From NCBI GenBank assembly GCA_903908825.1, contig CAIVTJ010000076.1, positions 1 through 36,072 on the forward strand: a stretch of 36,072 bases of DNA, given 5' to 3'. This DNA is from an uncultured Pseudomonadota bacterium (lineage in GTDB: Bacteria > Pseudomonadota > Gammaproteobacteria > Steroidobacterales > Steroidobacteraceae). Positions 1 to 7,297 of this stretch are shown here, piece after piece. Each line of letters begins with the position of its first letter. Positions within the stretch are counted from its first letter, which is position 1. Under the pieces are notes generated by a model. The model saw only the letters and a list, made by a program, of their open reading frames with translations. It was not told the origin of the DNA and searched no databases. The position numbers and the translations under genes are program-made.

Positions 1-1
1 C

Positions 2-94
2 CCTCAGATACTGTCTTATTTGGTGGCTGGTGAATCCGCCACCGACACCCCGTACAGCCAACTCGTCACCGCCCTGCGCGACGCCCGGGCGTGA
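2..94 (+). CDS. sdhE: FAD assembly factor SdhE, C-terminal end (partial)
   Basis: Only the last 30 codons are inside the window; the gene enters from the left edge and stops at TGA 92-94. The visible tail (roughly ILSYLVAGE...LVTALRDARA) resembles the C-terminal helix of the small SdhE/YgfY family, which promotes covalent flavinylation of succinate dehydrogenase SdhA. The main support is context: sdhE directly followed by ygfX is a conserved gammaproteobacterial pair, and a YgfX-like protein follows here. The tail alone is too short for a secure assignment, so the call rests on gene order plus a weak sequence resemblance. Confidence 0.5.
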   Translation, partial: PQILSYLVAGESATDTPYSQLVTALRDARA

Positions 95-137
95 ACCTGG
101 CGCGCCACGACGACGGCGCGCGCAGCCGGCAGGGTCC

Positions 138-554
138 CTGCCGATCCAGCCCAGTTATGGTTTGCTGCTTGGGGTCTGGCTGTCGGTCTGTGCCTGCCCG
201 CTGGCGCTGTGGCAGTTGGGCGGACTGGCGGGTCGCTGGCAGGCCGCCATCGCCGCCGTCCTCGCCAGCCTGCTGCTGCCGGTCCTGTCGCAGTCCATCC
301 TGCTGCGCGGTCCGCAGGCCCCGCGGCGCCTGCAGTGGGACGGGCAGGGCGGTTACAGCCTCGACCTGGCCGGCGGCTATCGCGAGCCGGTCCACATCCA
401 CCGTGCCAGTCTCGCCAGCGCCCGCTGGCTGTGGCTGGTGGTCCGGGGGCAGCGGCGCTATACGCTGTTCATGGATCGGCAACGCGTTGACCCGGCGGCC
501 TTCGCGGCGCTGCGGCGGCAGTTGCGAACTTTCCGCCGCAGCCATGGTCAATGA
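138..554 (+). CDS. ygfX: YgfX-like membrane protein (5' end unresolved)
   Basis: This frame encodes two adjacent hydrophobic helices (YGLLLGVWLSVCACPLALW and a second segment around AAIAAVLASLLLPVL). A soluble tail follows with RRLQWDGQGGYSL and a Trp/Leu-rich stretch, the layout of YgfX (about 135 residues in E. coli), an inner-membrane protein usually encoded beside sdhE. The start is unclear. The frame stays open back to a GTG at 30, but that would overlap sdhE by 65 bases. No ATG or GTG lies between 94 and 162; a CTG at 138 would give 138 residues and keep the pre-helix LPIQPS segment, and a TTG lies at 162. A GTG at 91 that overlaps the sdhE stop is in a different frame, so a one-base indel near 110-135 is possible. 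Function beyond the family resemblance is not shown by the sequence. Confidence 0.6.
   Translation: MPIQPSYGLLLGVWLSVCACPLALWQLGGLAGRWQAAIAAVLASLLLPVLSQSILLRGPQAPRRLQWDGQGGYSLDLAGGYREPVHIHRASLASARWLWLVVRGQRRYTLFMDRQRVDPAAFAALRRQLRTFRRSHGQ
526..552 (+). promoter_or_regulatory. Putative sigma-E (RpoE) promoter upstream of rpoE
   Basis: GAACTT at 526-531 is followed by a 16-base spacer and TCAAT at 548-552. The -35 core and the spacing match the sigma-E/AlgU consensus (GAACTT, 16-17 bases, TC-rich -10); the -10 is a weaker match. The site overlaps the end of ygfX and would start transcription near 558, leaving a leader of about 40 bases before rpoE. Autoregulation of rpoE operons by sigma-E is established in E. 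coli and Pseudomonas, so the position makes sense. This is a prediction from motif and position only. Confidence 0.45.
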
Positions 555-599
555 GTTACCAGGGCCGTTTGCCCGTCAGGCAGAGGCGCTGCGCCGAAC

Positions 600-1208
600 A
601 TGAGCGACGACGTAAGCGATCTGGTGTTGGTGCAACGCGTCCAAGCGGGTGAGAAGGCTGCCTTCGACCTGCTGGTGCGCAAGTACCAGCATCGGGTGGT
701 CAAGCTGGTCATGCGCTATATGCGTCAGCCGGCCGATGCCGAAGATGTCGCGCAAGAGGCGTTCATCAAGGCTTATCGGGCGTTACCTCAGTTCCGGGGG
801 GAAAGCGCCTTTTACACCTGGCTGTACCGGATCGCGATCAACACGGCCAAAAATGCCATCGTGTCCCGGGCTCGCAGTCCGGTGGAGTATGACTTGGACC
901 TGCAGAACACCGAAGAAACCTACGACCTGCAAAGCCGTCTGGCCGACCACGACACGCCTGAGGCGCTGGTAATGGCCGAAGAAATCCGCACTGTGGTCAA
1001 CCAAGCCATGGAGGCCTTGCCTGAAGACCTGCGCACGGCCATCGTGCTGCGCGAATTGGACGGGCAGAGTTATGAGGCTATCGCAGCCACCATGGACTGC
1101 CCTGTCGGCACCGTGCGGTCGCGCATATTCCGGGCGCGTGAGGCTATAGACCGGCGTCTGCTGCAGGTGTTTGATGGTGGATTGGGACGACTGGAGGAGT
1201 TGGCATGA
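600..1208 (+). CDS. rpoE: RNA polymerase sigma factor RpoE (sigma-E / AlgU type)
   Basis: This 202-residue ECF sigma factor directs RNA polymerase to envelope-stress promoters. Sigma region 2 is clear: LVRKYQHRVVKLVMRY, then DAEDVAQEAFIKAYRAL, then the promoter-melting segment FYTWLYRIAINTAKN at about residues 73-87. Region 4 follows (EALPEDLRTAIVLRELDGQSY, then the recognition helix PVGTVRSRIFRAREAI, about residues 138-183). Length and sequence are typical of gammaproteobacterial RpoE/AlgU. The stop overlaps the start of the anti-sigma gene rseA (ATGA), so the two are translationally coupled. A candidate self-regulated promoter lies just upstream. No strong ribosome-binding site is visible; the purine stretch at 582-586 is rather far from the ATG at 600. 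Confidence 0.95.
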   Translation: MSDDVSDLVLVQRVQAGEKAAFDLLVRKYQHRVVKLVMRYMRQPADAEDVAQEAFIKAYRALPQFRGESAFYTWLYRIAINTAKNAIVSRARSPVEYDLDLQNTEETYDLQSRLADHDTPEALVMAEEIRTVVNQAMEALPEDLRTAIVLRELDGQSYEAIAATMDCPVGTVRSRIFRAREAIDRRLLQVFDGGLGRLEELA

Positions 1209-1900
1209 ACGAAACCGAGCGTGATAGCCAATTATCAGCCCTGTTCGATGGCGAACTGGCGGCCGATCCGGCCGCGCTGGTCACCCGTCGACTGCTGAAA
1301 GACCCCGCCTTGCGCGCCACTTGGGGGCGTTATGCGCTGATCGGTGCTGTGCTGCGGCAAGAGCCGCTGCTGCAACCGGCGGGCGGGCGCGCTGATCTGG
1401 CCGATCGGGTGCGGCTGTCTGTGCTTGCCGAACCGGCGCTGGCGCCCGCGGCCCAGCCCCCGGTGTTTGCGCAGCCGGGTGCCGGCAGTTGGCGTCGCGG
1501 CCTGACAGGCGCGGCCTTGGCCGCCAGCGTTGCTGCAGTCGCCGTGCTGGCATTGCGCTGGCAGGCGCCGGTGGCCCTGGCACCGATGGCTGCCCAGCCG
1601 TCGCAGTTCACCACGGTCGTCGCTGCCAACAGCACGCCGCCGCAGTCCGGCAGCGCGCAGCCCGAGCCGGCCGTGCGCACCGGCGTCCAGGATGTGGCGC
1701 ACAGCTACACCACGCCGCGCCAGTCGCAAGCCAGCAGTGCGCGTCTGCCTGCGCCCTTGGTCAACTATGTCGTCGCGCATAGCGAGTACGCCAGCCCGGG
1801 CGCGCGCTTAAGCTCGCTGTCGGCGCAGATGTCCGGTTCCATGGACCCGGACGTGAACACCCACGAGATGACGAAGGCAGAGGTCAGTGCCCGCCGCTAA
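1205..1900 (+). CDS. rseA: Anti-sigma-E factor RseA (MucA-like)
   Basis: The protein has 231 residues. Its N-terminal cytoplasmic domain (about residues 5-72: QLSALFDGELAADPA, then a ...RYALIGAVLR segment) matches the RseA N-terminal domain that wraps around sigma-E. A single transmembrane helix follows at about residues 99-118 (GLTGAALAASVAAVAVLAL). The periplasmic tail is Ala/Ser/Gln-rich and poorly conserved, ending in a segment like the MucA C-terminus (LVNYVVAHSEYASP). Family knowledge: under envelope stress RseA is cleaved by regulated proteolysis, releasing sigma-E, and RseB protects it. It overlaps rpoE by four bases and rseB by 14 bases, consistent with one operon. Confidence 0.9.
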   Translation: MNETERDSQLSALFDGELAADPAALVTRRLLKDPALRATWGRYALIGAVLRQEPLLQPAGGRADLADRVRLSVLAEPALAPAAQPPVFAQPGAGSWRRGLTGAALAASVAAVAVLALRWQAPVALAPMAAQPSQFTTVVAANSTPPQSGSAQPEPAVRTGVQDVAHSYTTPRQSQASSARLPAPLVNYVVAHSEYASPGARLSSLSAQMSGSMDPDVNTHEMTKAEVSARR

Positions 1901-2927
1901 CCCCTCCCGTTCTTGCAGCCTGCTGGCAGCCTGCTGGGCTGGCGGCGCGCTGTTGTGGGCTGCCTGCAGTTCGGCCGCCGACGACCCGCGTGTGTGGGTC
2001 GATCGTATGAATCAGGCGTTGGCGACCCGCAACTACGACGGCGTTCTGGTGCATCAGTTGGGCGACCGGCAGGACACGCTGCGCATCATCCACCGCATTC
2101 AAGATGGCCATCTGACCGAGCGGCTGCTGTCGGCAGATGGCTCGGGGCGTGAGTTCGTGCGCAGCGACAACGAACTGGTCAGCTACTTCCCTGACCGCCG
2201 CATCGTCGTGGTTGAGCGGCGCAGCCGCAGCCTGGGGTTTATCGGCGGATTGCCGGGCGTCGACGCTAATTCGTACACCCAATACGACCTGGGGGACGCG
2301 GAGCCCGCCATGGTGCAGGGGCGGCCGACGCGGCTGGTCAGCATCCGCCCGCGTGACAGCTATCGCTACGGCTACCGGCTGTGGATAGACGAAAAGACCA
2401 ATATGCCGGTGCAAACGCAGCTGTTCGCCGGAGATGGCACCATTATCGAGCAAAATACCTTTGCATCTTTAAGCCTGCCGGCGCGCATCGAGGAGCCACT
2501 GCTGCGCTCGCAGTTGCCGACCGACGGCTACCGCTGGTTGCGGCGTGAGCCGCCGCAGTTCAAGCCCGGTGAAAAAGTGTCGTGGGCGGCGCAGGCCTTG
2601 CCCCCCGGGTTTCGCCGTACGGGCGTGGGCGGTGGCGAGGTCAGCAACAAGCCCGTTTCGCATCTGTTGTTCAGCGATGGTCTGGTCACGGTGTCCGTGT
2701 TTATCGAGAGTGCCGAGACGCCACCGGCCCTGAGCCGCAATGGCACGCCGCGCAAAGCTGACGGTCCGGCGCAATTGGGCGCGGCCGCGGCTTTTACCGC
2801 GCATATCGACGGCTATCGGGTGACGGCGGTCGGCGAAGTGCCGCCGCTGACGGTGCGCCTGATCGCCGAGTCTTTGCGGCCCCAGCCCGAGGCAGGCGCC
2901 GCCAGTCCGGTTGCCCCCGTCCGTTGA
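1887..2927 (+). CDS. rseB: Sigma-E regulatory protein RseB (MucB)
   Basis: A 346-residue secreted protein. Residues 1-31 form a signal peptide (Arg near the start, a hydrophobic Leu/Ala/Gly stretch, cleavage near CSSAADD). The mature part carries the MucB/RseB N-terminal fold (VWVDRMNQALATRNYDGVLVH, then LVSYFPDRRIVVVERR and YGYRLWIDEKTNMPVQT) and the smaller C-terminal domain (SHLLFSDGLVTVSVFIE). Family knowledge: RseB binds RseA in the periplasm, blocks its proteolysis and senses mislocalised lipoproteins or LPS intermediates. GTG start; overlaps rseA by 14 bases. The next gene in many relatives (rseC or degP/mucD) is absent here. The stop overlaps the TTG start of the glutaredoxin-like gene. 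Confidence 0.92.
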   Translation: MPAANPSRSCSLLAACWAGGALLWAACSSAADDPRVWVDRMNQALATRNYDGVLVHQLGDRQDTLRIIHRIQDGHLTERLLSADGSGREFVRSDNELVSYFPDRRIVVVERRSRSLGFIGGLPGVDANSYTQYDLGDAEPAMVQGRPTRLVSIRPRDSYRYGYRLWIDEKTNMPVQTQLFAGDGTIIEQNTFASLSLPARIEEPLLRSQLPTDGYRWLRREPPQFKPGEKVSWAAQALPPGFRRTGVGGGEVSNKPVSHLLFSDGLVTVSVFIESAETPPALSRNGTPRKADGPAQLGAAAAFTAHIDGYRVTAVGEVPPLTVRLIAESLRPQPEAGAASPVAPVR

Positions 2928-3190
2928 GTGCCGCTGAGCCACCGTCGGCGCGGCAGCTGACTGTGCTGTCGCGTGAGGGCTGCGAGCTGTGTGAGCAGCT
3001 GTTGGCGGACCTTGCCGACCTGGCGGCGACGCTGCCCTTGCCGGCCATCAGCGTGCAGGACGTTGATGACGATGCGCAGCTGGCGCGCCGCTACGGGCTC
3101 GATATACCCGTTTTGCTGCTGGATGGCGTCAAGGTTTGTCAGCATCGCTTGGACGCTGCCGAGCTGCGCCGGTTGTTACGGCACCGGTAG
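2924..3190 (+). CDS. Glutaredoxin-like protein (DUF836 family)
   Basis: This 88-residue thioredoxin-fold protein has a CxxC pair in the usual place, after the first beta strand (LTVLSREGCELCEQL; Cys20 and Cys23). A conserved IPVLLLDG, the equivalent of the cis-Pro region, follows. DUF836 glutaredoxin-like proteins are small and often sit beside lepA or rpoE in gammaproteobacteria; their physiological partner is generally unknown. The most likely start is TTG 2924, whose TTGA overlaps the rseB stop; there is no in-frame ATG near the N-terminus. A thiol-disulfide role is inferred from the CxxC motif. Confidence 0.75.
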   Translation: MSAAEPPSARQLTVLSREGCELCEQLLADLADLAATLPLPAISVQDVDDDAQLARRYGLDIPVLLLDGVKVCQHRLDAAELRRLLRHR

Positions 3191-3204
3191 GGTCCGCCGC
3201 AAGC

Positions 3205-3210
3205 TATAAT
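3205..3210 (+). promoter_or_regulatory. Putative sigma-70 -10 element for lepA
   Basis: A perfect TATAAT lies in the 72-base gap between the glutaredoxin-like gene and lepA, and a GC-rich stretch (CCGCGCGCGCC) follows immediately. No convincing -35 hexamer lies 16-18 bases upstream (the sequence there is CACCGG-like). A weak, possibly growth-rate-controlled promoter for the lepA-lepB run is a reasonable reading, but the evidence is the -10 alone. Confidence 0.4.
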
Positions 3211-3262
3211 CCGCGCGCGCCGCAGGGCGTCTGACCAGTCCACGGCGCCACGGCGGGCCTCG

Positions 3263-5056
3263 ATGCATCTCATACGCAATTTTTCTATCATCGCCCATGT
3301 TGATCATGGCAAGTCCACGCTGGCCGACCGTCTGATTCAGATGTGTGGCGGTCTGGCAGACCGCGAAATGCAGGCCCAGGTGCTCGACTCCATGGATCTG
3401 GAGCGCGAGCGTGGCATCACGATCAAGGCGCAGAGCGTCACGCTGCACTACCGTGCGCGGGACGGACAAACCTATCAGTTGAACCTCATCGATACCCCGG
3501 GGCACGTCGACTTCTCTTACGAGGTCTCGCGCAGTCTGGCGGCCTGTGAGGGTGCGCTGCTGGTGGTCGATGCCGCGCAAGGCGTTGAGGCGCAGAGCGT
3601 CGCCAACTGCTACACCGCGCTCGAGCAGGGTCTCGAAGTCGTGCCGGTACTCAACAAAATCGACCTGCCGTCGGCTGATCCCGACAAAGTCATCAAAGAG
3701 ATCGAAGAGATCATCGGCGTTGACGCCCAGGAGGCGCTGCGCGTCTCGGCCAAGACCGGTGAGAACGTCGATGAACTGCTCGAGCAACTGGTCGCGCGCA
3801 TTCCGCCGCCCAAGGGCGATCCCAATGCGCCTTTGCAGGCGCTCATCGTCGATTCCTGGTTCGACAACTATGTCGGTGTGGTGTCGCTGGTGCGGGTGGT
3901 CAACGGCACGTTGCGCGTCGGCGAAAAAATCCGCGTCATGTCTACCGGTCGTAGTCATCCCATCGACAAACTCGGTCGCTTCACACCCAAGTCGGTGGCG
4001 CTGCGCCAATTGTCAGCGGGTGAAGTCGGCTTTGTCATTGCCGGCATCAAAGAGATCGACGGCGCGCCGGTGGGTGACACCATCACCACCGAAGTTCATG
4101 GCAGTCACGATTCGTTACCGGGTTTTAAGCAGGTGCAGCCGCGCGTGTTTGCCGGTGTGTTTCCGGTCAACACCGAAGACTACGAAGCCTTCCGCGATGC
4201 GCTGGCCAAGCTGCGCTTGAACGACTCGGCCTTGCATTACGAGCCCGAGGTATCCACCGCGCTGGGCTTTGGCTTTCGCATCGGCTTTCTGGGGCTGTTG
4301 CACATGGACATCGTGCAAGAGCGCTTGGAGCGTGAATACCAGCTCGAACTGATCACCAGTGCACCGACGGTGGTGTACGAGGTACTGCGCACCGACGATG
4401 AGGTCGTGCACGTCGACAACCCGTCCAAGCTGCCGCCGACCAATCTGGTGGCCGAGCTGCGCGAGCCCATCATCACCGCCAACATCCTTGTGCCGCCCGA
4501 ACCTGTCGGCGCGGTGTTACAGCTGTGCAGTGAAAAGCGCGGCGTGCAGAAAAAAATGCTCTATCTGGGTACGCAGGTGTCGTTGCAATACCAATTGCCG
4601 CTGGCCGAAGTGGTGCTCGACTTCTTCGACCGGCTCAAGAGCTCCAGTCGTGGCTATGCCTCGTTCGACTATGAGTTCAGCCACTTTCAGCCTGCGCCCT
4701 TGTCCAAGCTGGACATCCTGATCAATGGCGACAAGGTCGATGCCTTATCGATCATCGTGCACCGCGACAACGCTTATGCGCGCGGCCGTGAGTTGGTCGA
4801 CAAGATGCAAGAGCTGATTCCGCGGCAGATGTTCGAAGTCGCGGTGCAGGCCGCCATAGGCTCGGCCATCATTGCCCGCGCCAGCGTTAAGGCGCTGCGC
4901 AAGAACGTGCTGGCCAAATGTTATGGTGGCGACCTGTCCCGCAAGCGCAAATTGCTCGAAAAGCAGAAAGAGGGCAAAAAGCGCATGAAACAGGTGGGCT
5001 CCGTCGAGATACCCCAGGAGGCCTTCCTGGCTGTGCTTCAAGTGGGTCGCAAGTGA
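3263..5056 (+). CDS. lepA: Elongation factor 4 (LepA)
   Basis: A 597-residue translational GTPase, the usual length for LepA. The G-domain motifs are intact: P-loop AHVDHGKST at residues 11-19, DTPGH at 77-81 and NKID at 131-134. The LepA-specific C-terminal region is recognisable by [24 protein letters not shown]-4 binds the ribosome and can back-translocate tRNAs; it is also linked to ribosome assembly. A -10 sequence upstream may start a new transcript here. lepB follows after 7 bases, the classic lepA-lepB pair. Confidence 0.97.
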   Translation: MHLIRNFSIIAHVDHGKSTLADRLIQMCGGLADREMQAQVLDSMDLERERGITIKAQSVTLHYRARDGQTYQLNLIDTPGHVDFSYEVSRSLAACEGALLVVDAAQGVEAQSVANCYTALEQGLEVVPVLNKIDLPSADPDKVIKEIEEIIGVDAQEALRVSAKTGENVDELLEQLVARIPPPKGDPNAPLQALIVDSWFDNYVGVVSLVRVVNGTLRVGEKIRVMSTGRSHPIDKLGRFTPKSVALRQLSAGEVGFVIAGIKEIDGAPVGDTITTEVHGSHDSLPGFKQVQPRVFAGVFPVNTEDYEAFRDALAKLRLNDSALHYEPEVSTALGFGFRIGFLGLLHMDIVQERLEREYQLELITSAPTVVYEVLRTDDEVVHVDNPSKLPPTNLVAELREPIITANILVPPEPVGAVLQLCSEKRGVQKKMLYLGTQVSLQYQLPLAEVVLDFFDRLKSSSRGYASFDYEFSHFQPAPLSKLDILINGDKVDALSIIVHRDNAYARGRELVDKMQELIPRQMFEVAVQAAIGSAIIARASVKALRKNVLAKCYGGDLSRKRKLLEKQKEGKKRMKQVGSVEIPQEAFLAVLQVGRK

Positions 5057-5063
5057 GGCGCCA

Positions 5064-6146
5064 ATGCTGCTGCAATTGATCGATGTGCTGGTTTTGTTGC
5101 TGATTCCGGTCGCGGCCATAGCCATAGTCGACGACTGGTTTCTGCGTCCGTCACGCCGTCTGGCGGCCCATCCTGCACCTTCCCAAGAGCCGGCCTTGTT
5201 GCGCGTGGTCTACGGTGTGCTGCCGGTCATGATCTTCGCCGGCATCGTGCGTTTGTTTCTGTCGCAGCGCCTCGATTTCAGTCTCGTGCTGGTGGTCGTC
5301 GCAGCGGTGTCTGCAGTGGTCTATCTGCTCGATGTCCTGTTGATGAGCCGCCGCCGTCAGGCCGCGCTGCACGCTACAGGCAAGCCGGCCATGGCCAGTC
5401 CCGAGCCGGTTATCGTCGATTACGCGCGCAGCTTTTTGCCAGTGGCCATCGGTGTGTTGTTGCTGCGTTCGTTTCTGTTCGAACCGTTTCGCATCCCCTC
5501 CGACTCGATGATGCCCACGCTCTATGCCGGCGATTTCATCGTCGTCAACAAGTACGCTTATGGCTTGCGCCTGCCCGTACTCAATACGCGCTTTGTCGAT
5601 ATCGGCAGTCCACAGCGCGGTGATGTGGTGGTGTTCCGTTATCCGCCCGATCCGTCGGTCAACTACGTCAAGCGTCTGGTGGGTCTGCCGGGTGATCGCG
5701 TGCGTGTGCAAGGCGATCGCGTCTACGTCAATGGCCAAGTGGCGCCGTGGGTCGAGTTGCCGCGTTATTCCGACGGCTGTTACGCCGGCATGCAGCGTGA
5801 GCATGAAACCCTGGGCGAGCATGAGCACGATGTCCTGCATTGTCTGACCATGAACGATCTGGCGACCGCGCCGTTCCCGTCTTGCAATCGCGACCTTGAT
5901 CGCGGCTACCAGTGCGATCCGGATCCGGCCGGCAGTCTTGATCGCGGTGATCGCCCGGAGTATCTGGTGCCCGAGGGTCACTACTTCATGGTCGGCGATA
6001 ATCGCGACAACAGCGCGGACAGTCGTTACTGGGGTTTTGTGCCCGATGCCAATCTGGTCGGTAGGGCGCAACGCATCTGGCTGAACGTCGACTTCCGTCG
6101 CGGTTGGGACTGGATTTGGAGCCGCATGGGACGCAAGGTCGATTGA
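5064..6146 (+). CDS. lepB: Signal peptidase I
   Basis: This inner-membrane protease removes signal peptides from exported preproteins. Three hydrophobic segments are seen: residues 4-22, about 50-92 (possibly two passes) and about 124-138. The catalytic domain is complete: box B FRIPSDSMMPTL with nucleophile Ser148, box D YVKRLVGLPGD with general base Lys203, and box E GDNRDNSADSRYWG at residues 311-324. At 360 residues it is somewhat longer than E. coli LepB. Between boxes D and E is an insertion with four Cys (239, 260, 274, 284) and several His, placed to fold on the periplasmic side. The gene follows lepA and its stop overlaps the ATG of the DUF4845 gene. Confidence 0.96.
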   Translation: MLLQLIDVLVLLLIPVAAIAIVDDWFLRPSRRLAAHPAPSQEPALLRVVYGVLPVMIFAGIVRLFLSQRLDFSLVLVVVAAVSAVVYLLDVLLMSRRRQAALHATGKPAMASPEPVIVDYARSFLPVAIGVLLLRSFLFEPFRIPSDSMMPTLYAGDFIVVNKYAYGLRLPVLNTRFVDIGSPQRGDVVVFRYPPDPSVNYVKRLVGLPGDRVRVQGDRVYVNGQVAPWVELPRYSDGCYAGMQREHETLGEHEHDVLHCLTMNDLATAPFPSCNRDLDRGYQCDPDPAGSLDRGDRPEYLVPEGHYFMVGDNRDNSADSRYWGFVPDANLVGRAQRIWLNVDFRRGWDWIWSRMGRKVD

Positions 6147-6529
6147 TGCGCGCCGCAAGCTCTTTGCCCGGCAGGCAATCTGGCGCCACCTTTCTAGGCT
6201 GGCTCATCTTGTTGACGCCTCTGGTTATCTGCGCTTATGCCGTTTTACGGCTGCTGCCCGTTTACATCAATCAGTACAAGGTCTCTAGTGTGCTGAGCAG
6301 TTTGGCCACTGAACAGGCCGGTAATGCGGCTCTGACGACGGCGGCTTTACGCGCTTCGGTGGTGCGCAACCTCGATATCAACAGCGTTGAGTTCCCGACC
6401 GCAGACGATTTCACTTTCGTGCGCGAGGATGGGACCTGGGTCGTCACCGTGAACTACGAGGACCCGGTGCCCTTGTTTCTGCATCTGAGCCTGCTCGCCA
6501 GTTACACCAAGCAAGTGCGGTTCCAGTGA
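6146..6529 (+). CDS. DUF4845 membrane protein
   Basis: This 127-residue protein has one N-terminal transmembrane segment (FLGWLILLTPLVICAYAVLRLLPVYINQYKV) and a small extracytoplasmic domain ending in NYEDPVPLFLHLSLLASY. It matches the DUF4845 family, which is regularly found between lepB and rnc in gammaproteobacteria and whose function is unknown. The ATG at 6146 overlaps the lepB stop (TGATG) and is preferred over an in-frame codon at 6104 that would lie deep inside lepB. Confidence 0.85.
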   Translation: MRAASSLPGRQSGATFLGWLILLTPLVICAYAVLRLLPVYINQYKVSSVLSSLATEQAGNAALTTAALRASVVRNLDINSVEFPTADDFTFVREDGTWVVTVNYEDPVPLFLHLSLLASYTKQVRFQ

Positions 6530-6553
6530 GCCACCTTGGCTGATACGGCCCGC

Positions 6554-7297
6554 ATGCAGCAGCCCGATTGGCCGCAAGCGTGGCTGCGTCAGGTCTTGGC
6601 TTATGAGCCGCGCGACCTGGACCTGTTCCGGCGTGCGCTGACGCATCGCAGTGCCGGCGGTGCCAGCAATGAGCGCCTTGAGTTTCTGGGTGACTCGGTG
6701 CTCAACCTGATCATCTCGGACCATTTGTTTGCGCGCTTTGCCGAAGCAGACGAAGGGCAGTTGTCGCGTTTGCGTGCCCGCGTGGTCAGTGCACCGCCGC
6801 TGGCTGAAGTCGGCATCGCCTTGGGGCTGGGTGCTGTGCTGCAGATGGGAGGCGGCGAGTTGCAGTCGGGTGGTTATCGTCGTGAGTCCACGTTGGCTGA
6901 CACCACCGAAGCGCTGATCGCAGCGGTGTATCTCGATGGCGGGATGGAAGCCGCGCGCGTGCTGGTGTTGCGGCTGTTCGCCCCCGTGCTCGCGAGCCTG
7001 GATGTCGCCGCGGTGCTCAAAGACCCCAAGACGCGCTTGCAAGAACTGCTGCAGGCCCGTTCTCTGCCCTTACCTGTTTATGAATTGCAACGAGTGGAAG
7101 GTGAACCCCATGCGCAGACATTTTTCGTGAGCTGCCAGGTCCGTTGTCCGCCGGGCACACGTTCACTGGCCGTGGCTGTACCGGCTACAGGCCTGGTCGT
7201 GCAGGGCGCAGCCGATGGCAGCACGCGCCGGCGCGCTGAACAGGCCGCGGCGGCACAGGTGTTGGTGCAATTAGGACAGGTGGCGCGTCATGACTGA
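6554..7297 (+). CDS. rnc: Ribonuclease III
   Basis: Cleaves double-stranded RNA in rRNA and mRNA processing. The RNase III signature NERLEFLGDSVLN carries Glu43 and Asp47, and the second catalytic patch LADTTEALIAAVYLD carries Asp116 and Glu119. The C-terminal double-stranded RNA binding domain starts near residue 156 (DPKTRLQELLQ) and ends with the GSTRRRAEQAAAAQ helix. The ATG at 6554 gives 247 residues; a TTG at 6536 would add six. The 3' end overlaps era by 8 bases. The rnc-era-recO order is conserved in gammaproteobacteria, where era and rnc are both needed for 16S rRNA maturation. Confidence 0.95.
   Translation: MQQPDWPQAWLRQVLAYEPRDLDLFRRALTHRSAGGASNERLEFLGDSVLNLIISDHLFARFAEADEGQLSRLRARVVSAPPLAEVGIALGLGAVLQMGGGELQSGGYRRESTLADTTEALIAAVYLDGGMEAARVLVLRLFAPVLASLDVAAVLKDPKTRLQELLQARSLPLPVYELQRVEGEPHAQTFFVSCQVRCPPGTRSLAVAVPATGLVVQGAADGSTRRRAEQAAAAQVLVQLGQVARHD

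Noticed and set aside
5151-6158. Long minus-strand open frame (335 codons) opposite lepB
   Set aside because: lepB has all signal peptidase boxes in its own frame; the antisense translation is His/Thr/Asp-rich low-complexity sequence with no family resemblance, a GC-rich shadow.
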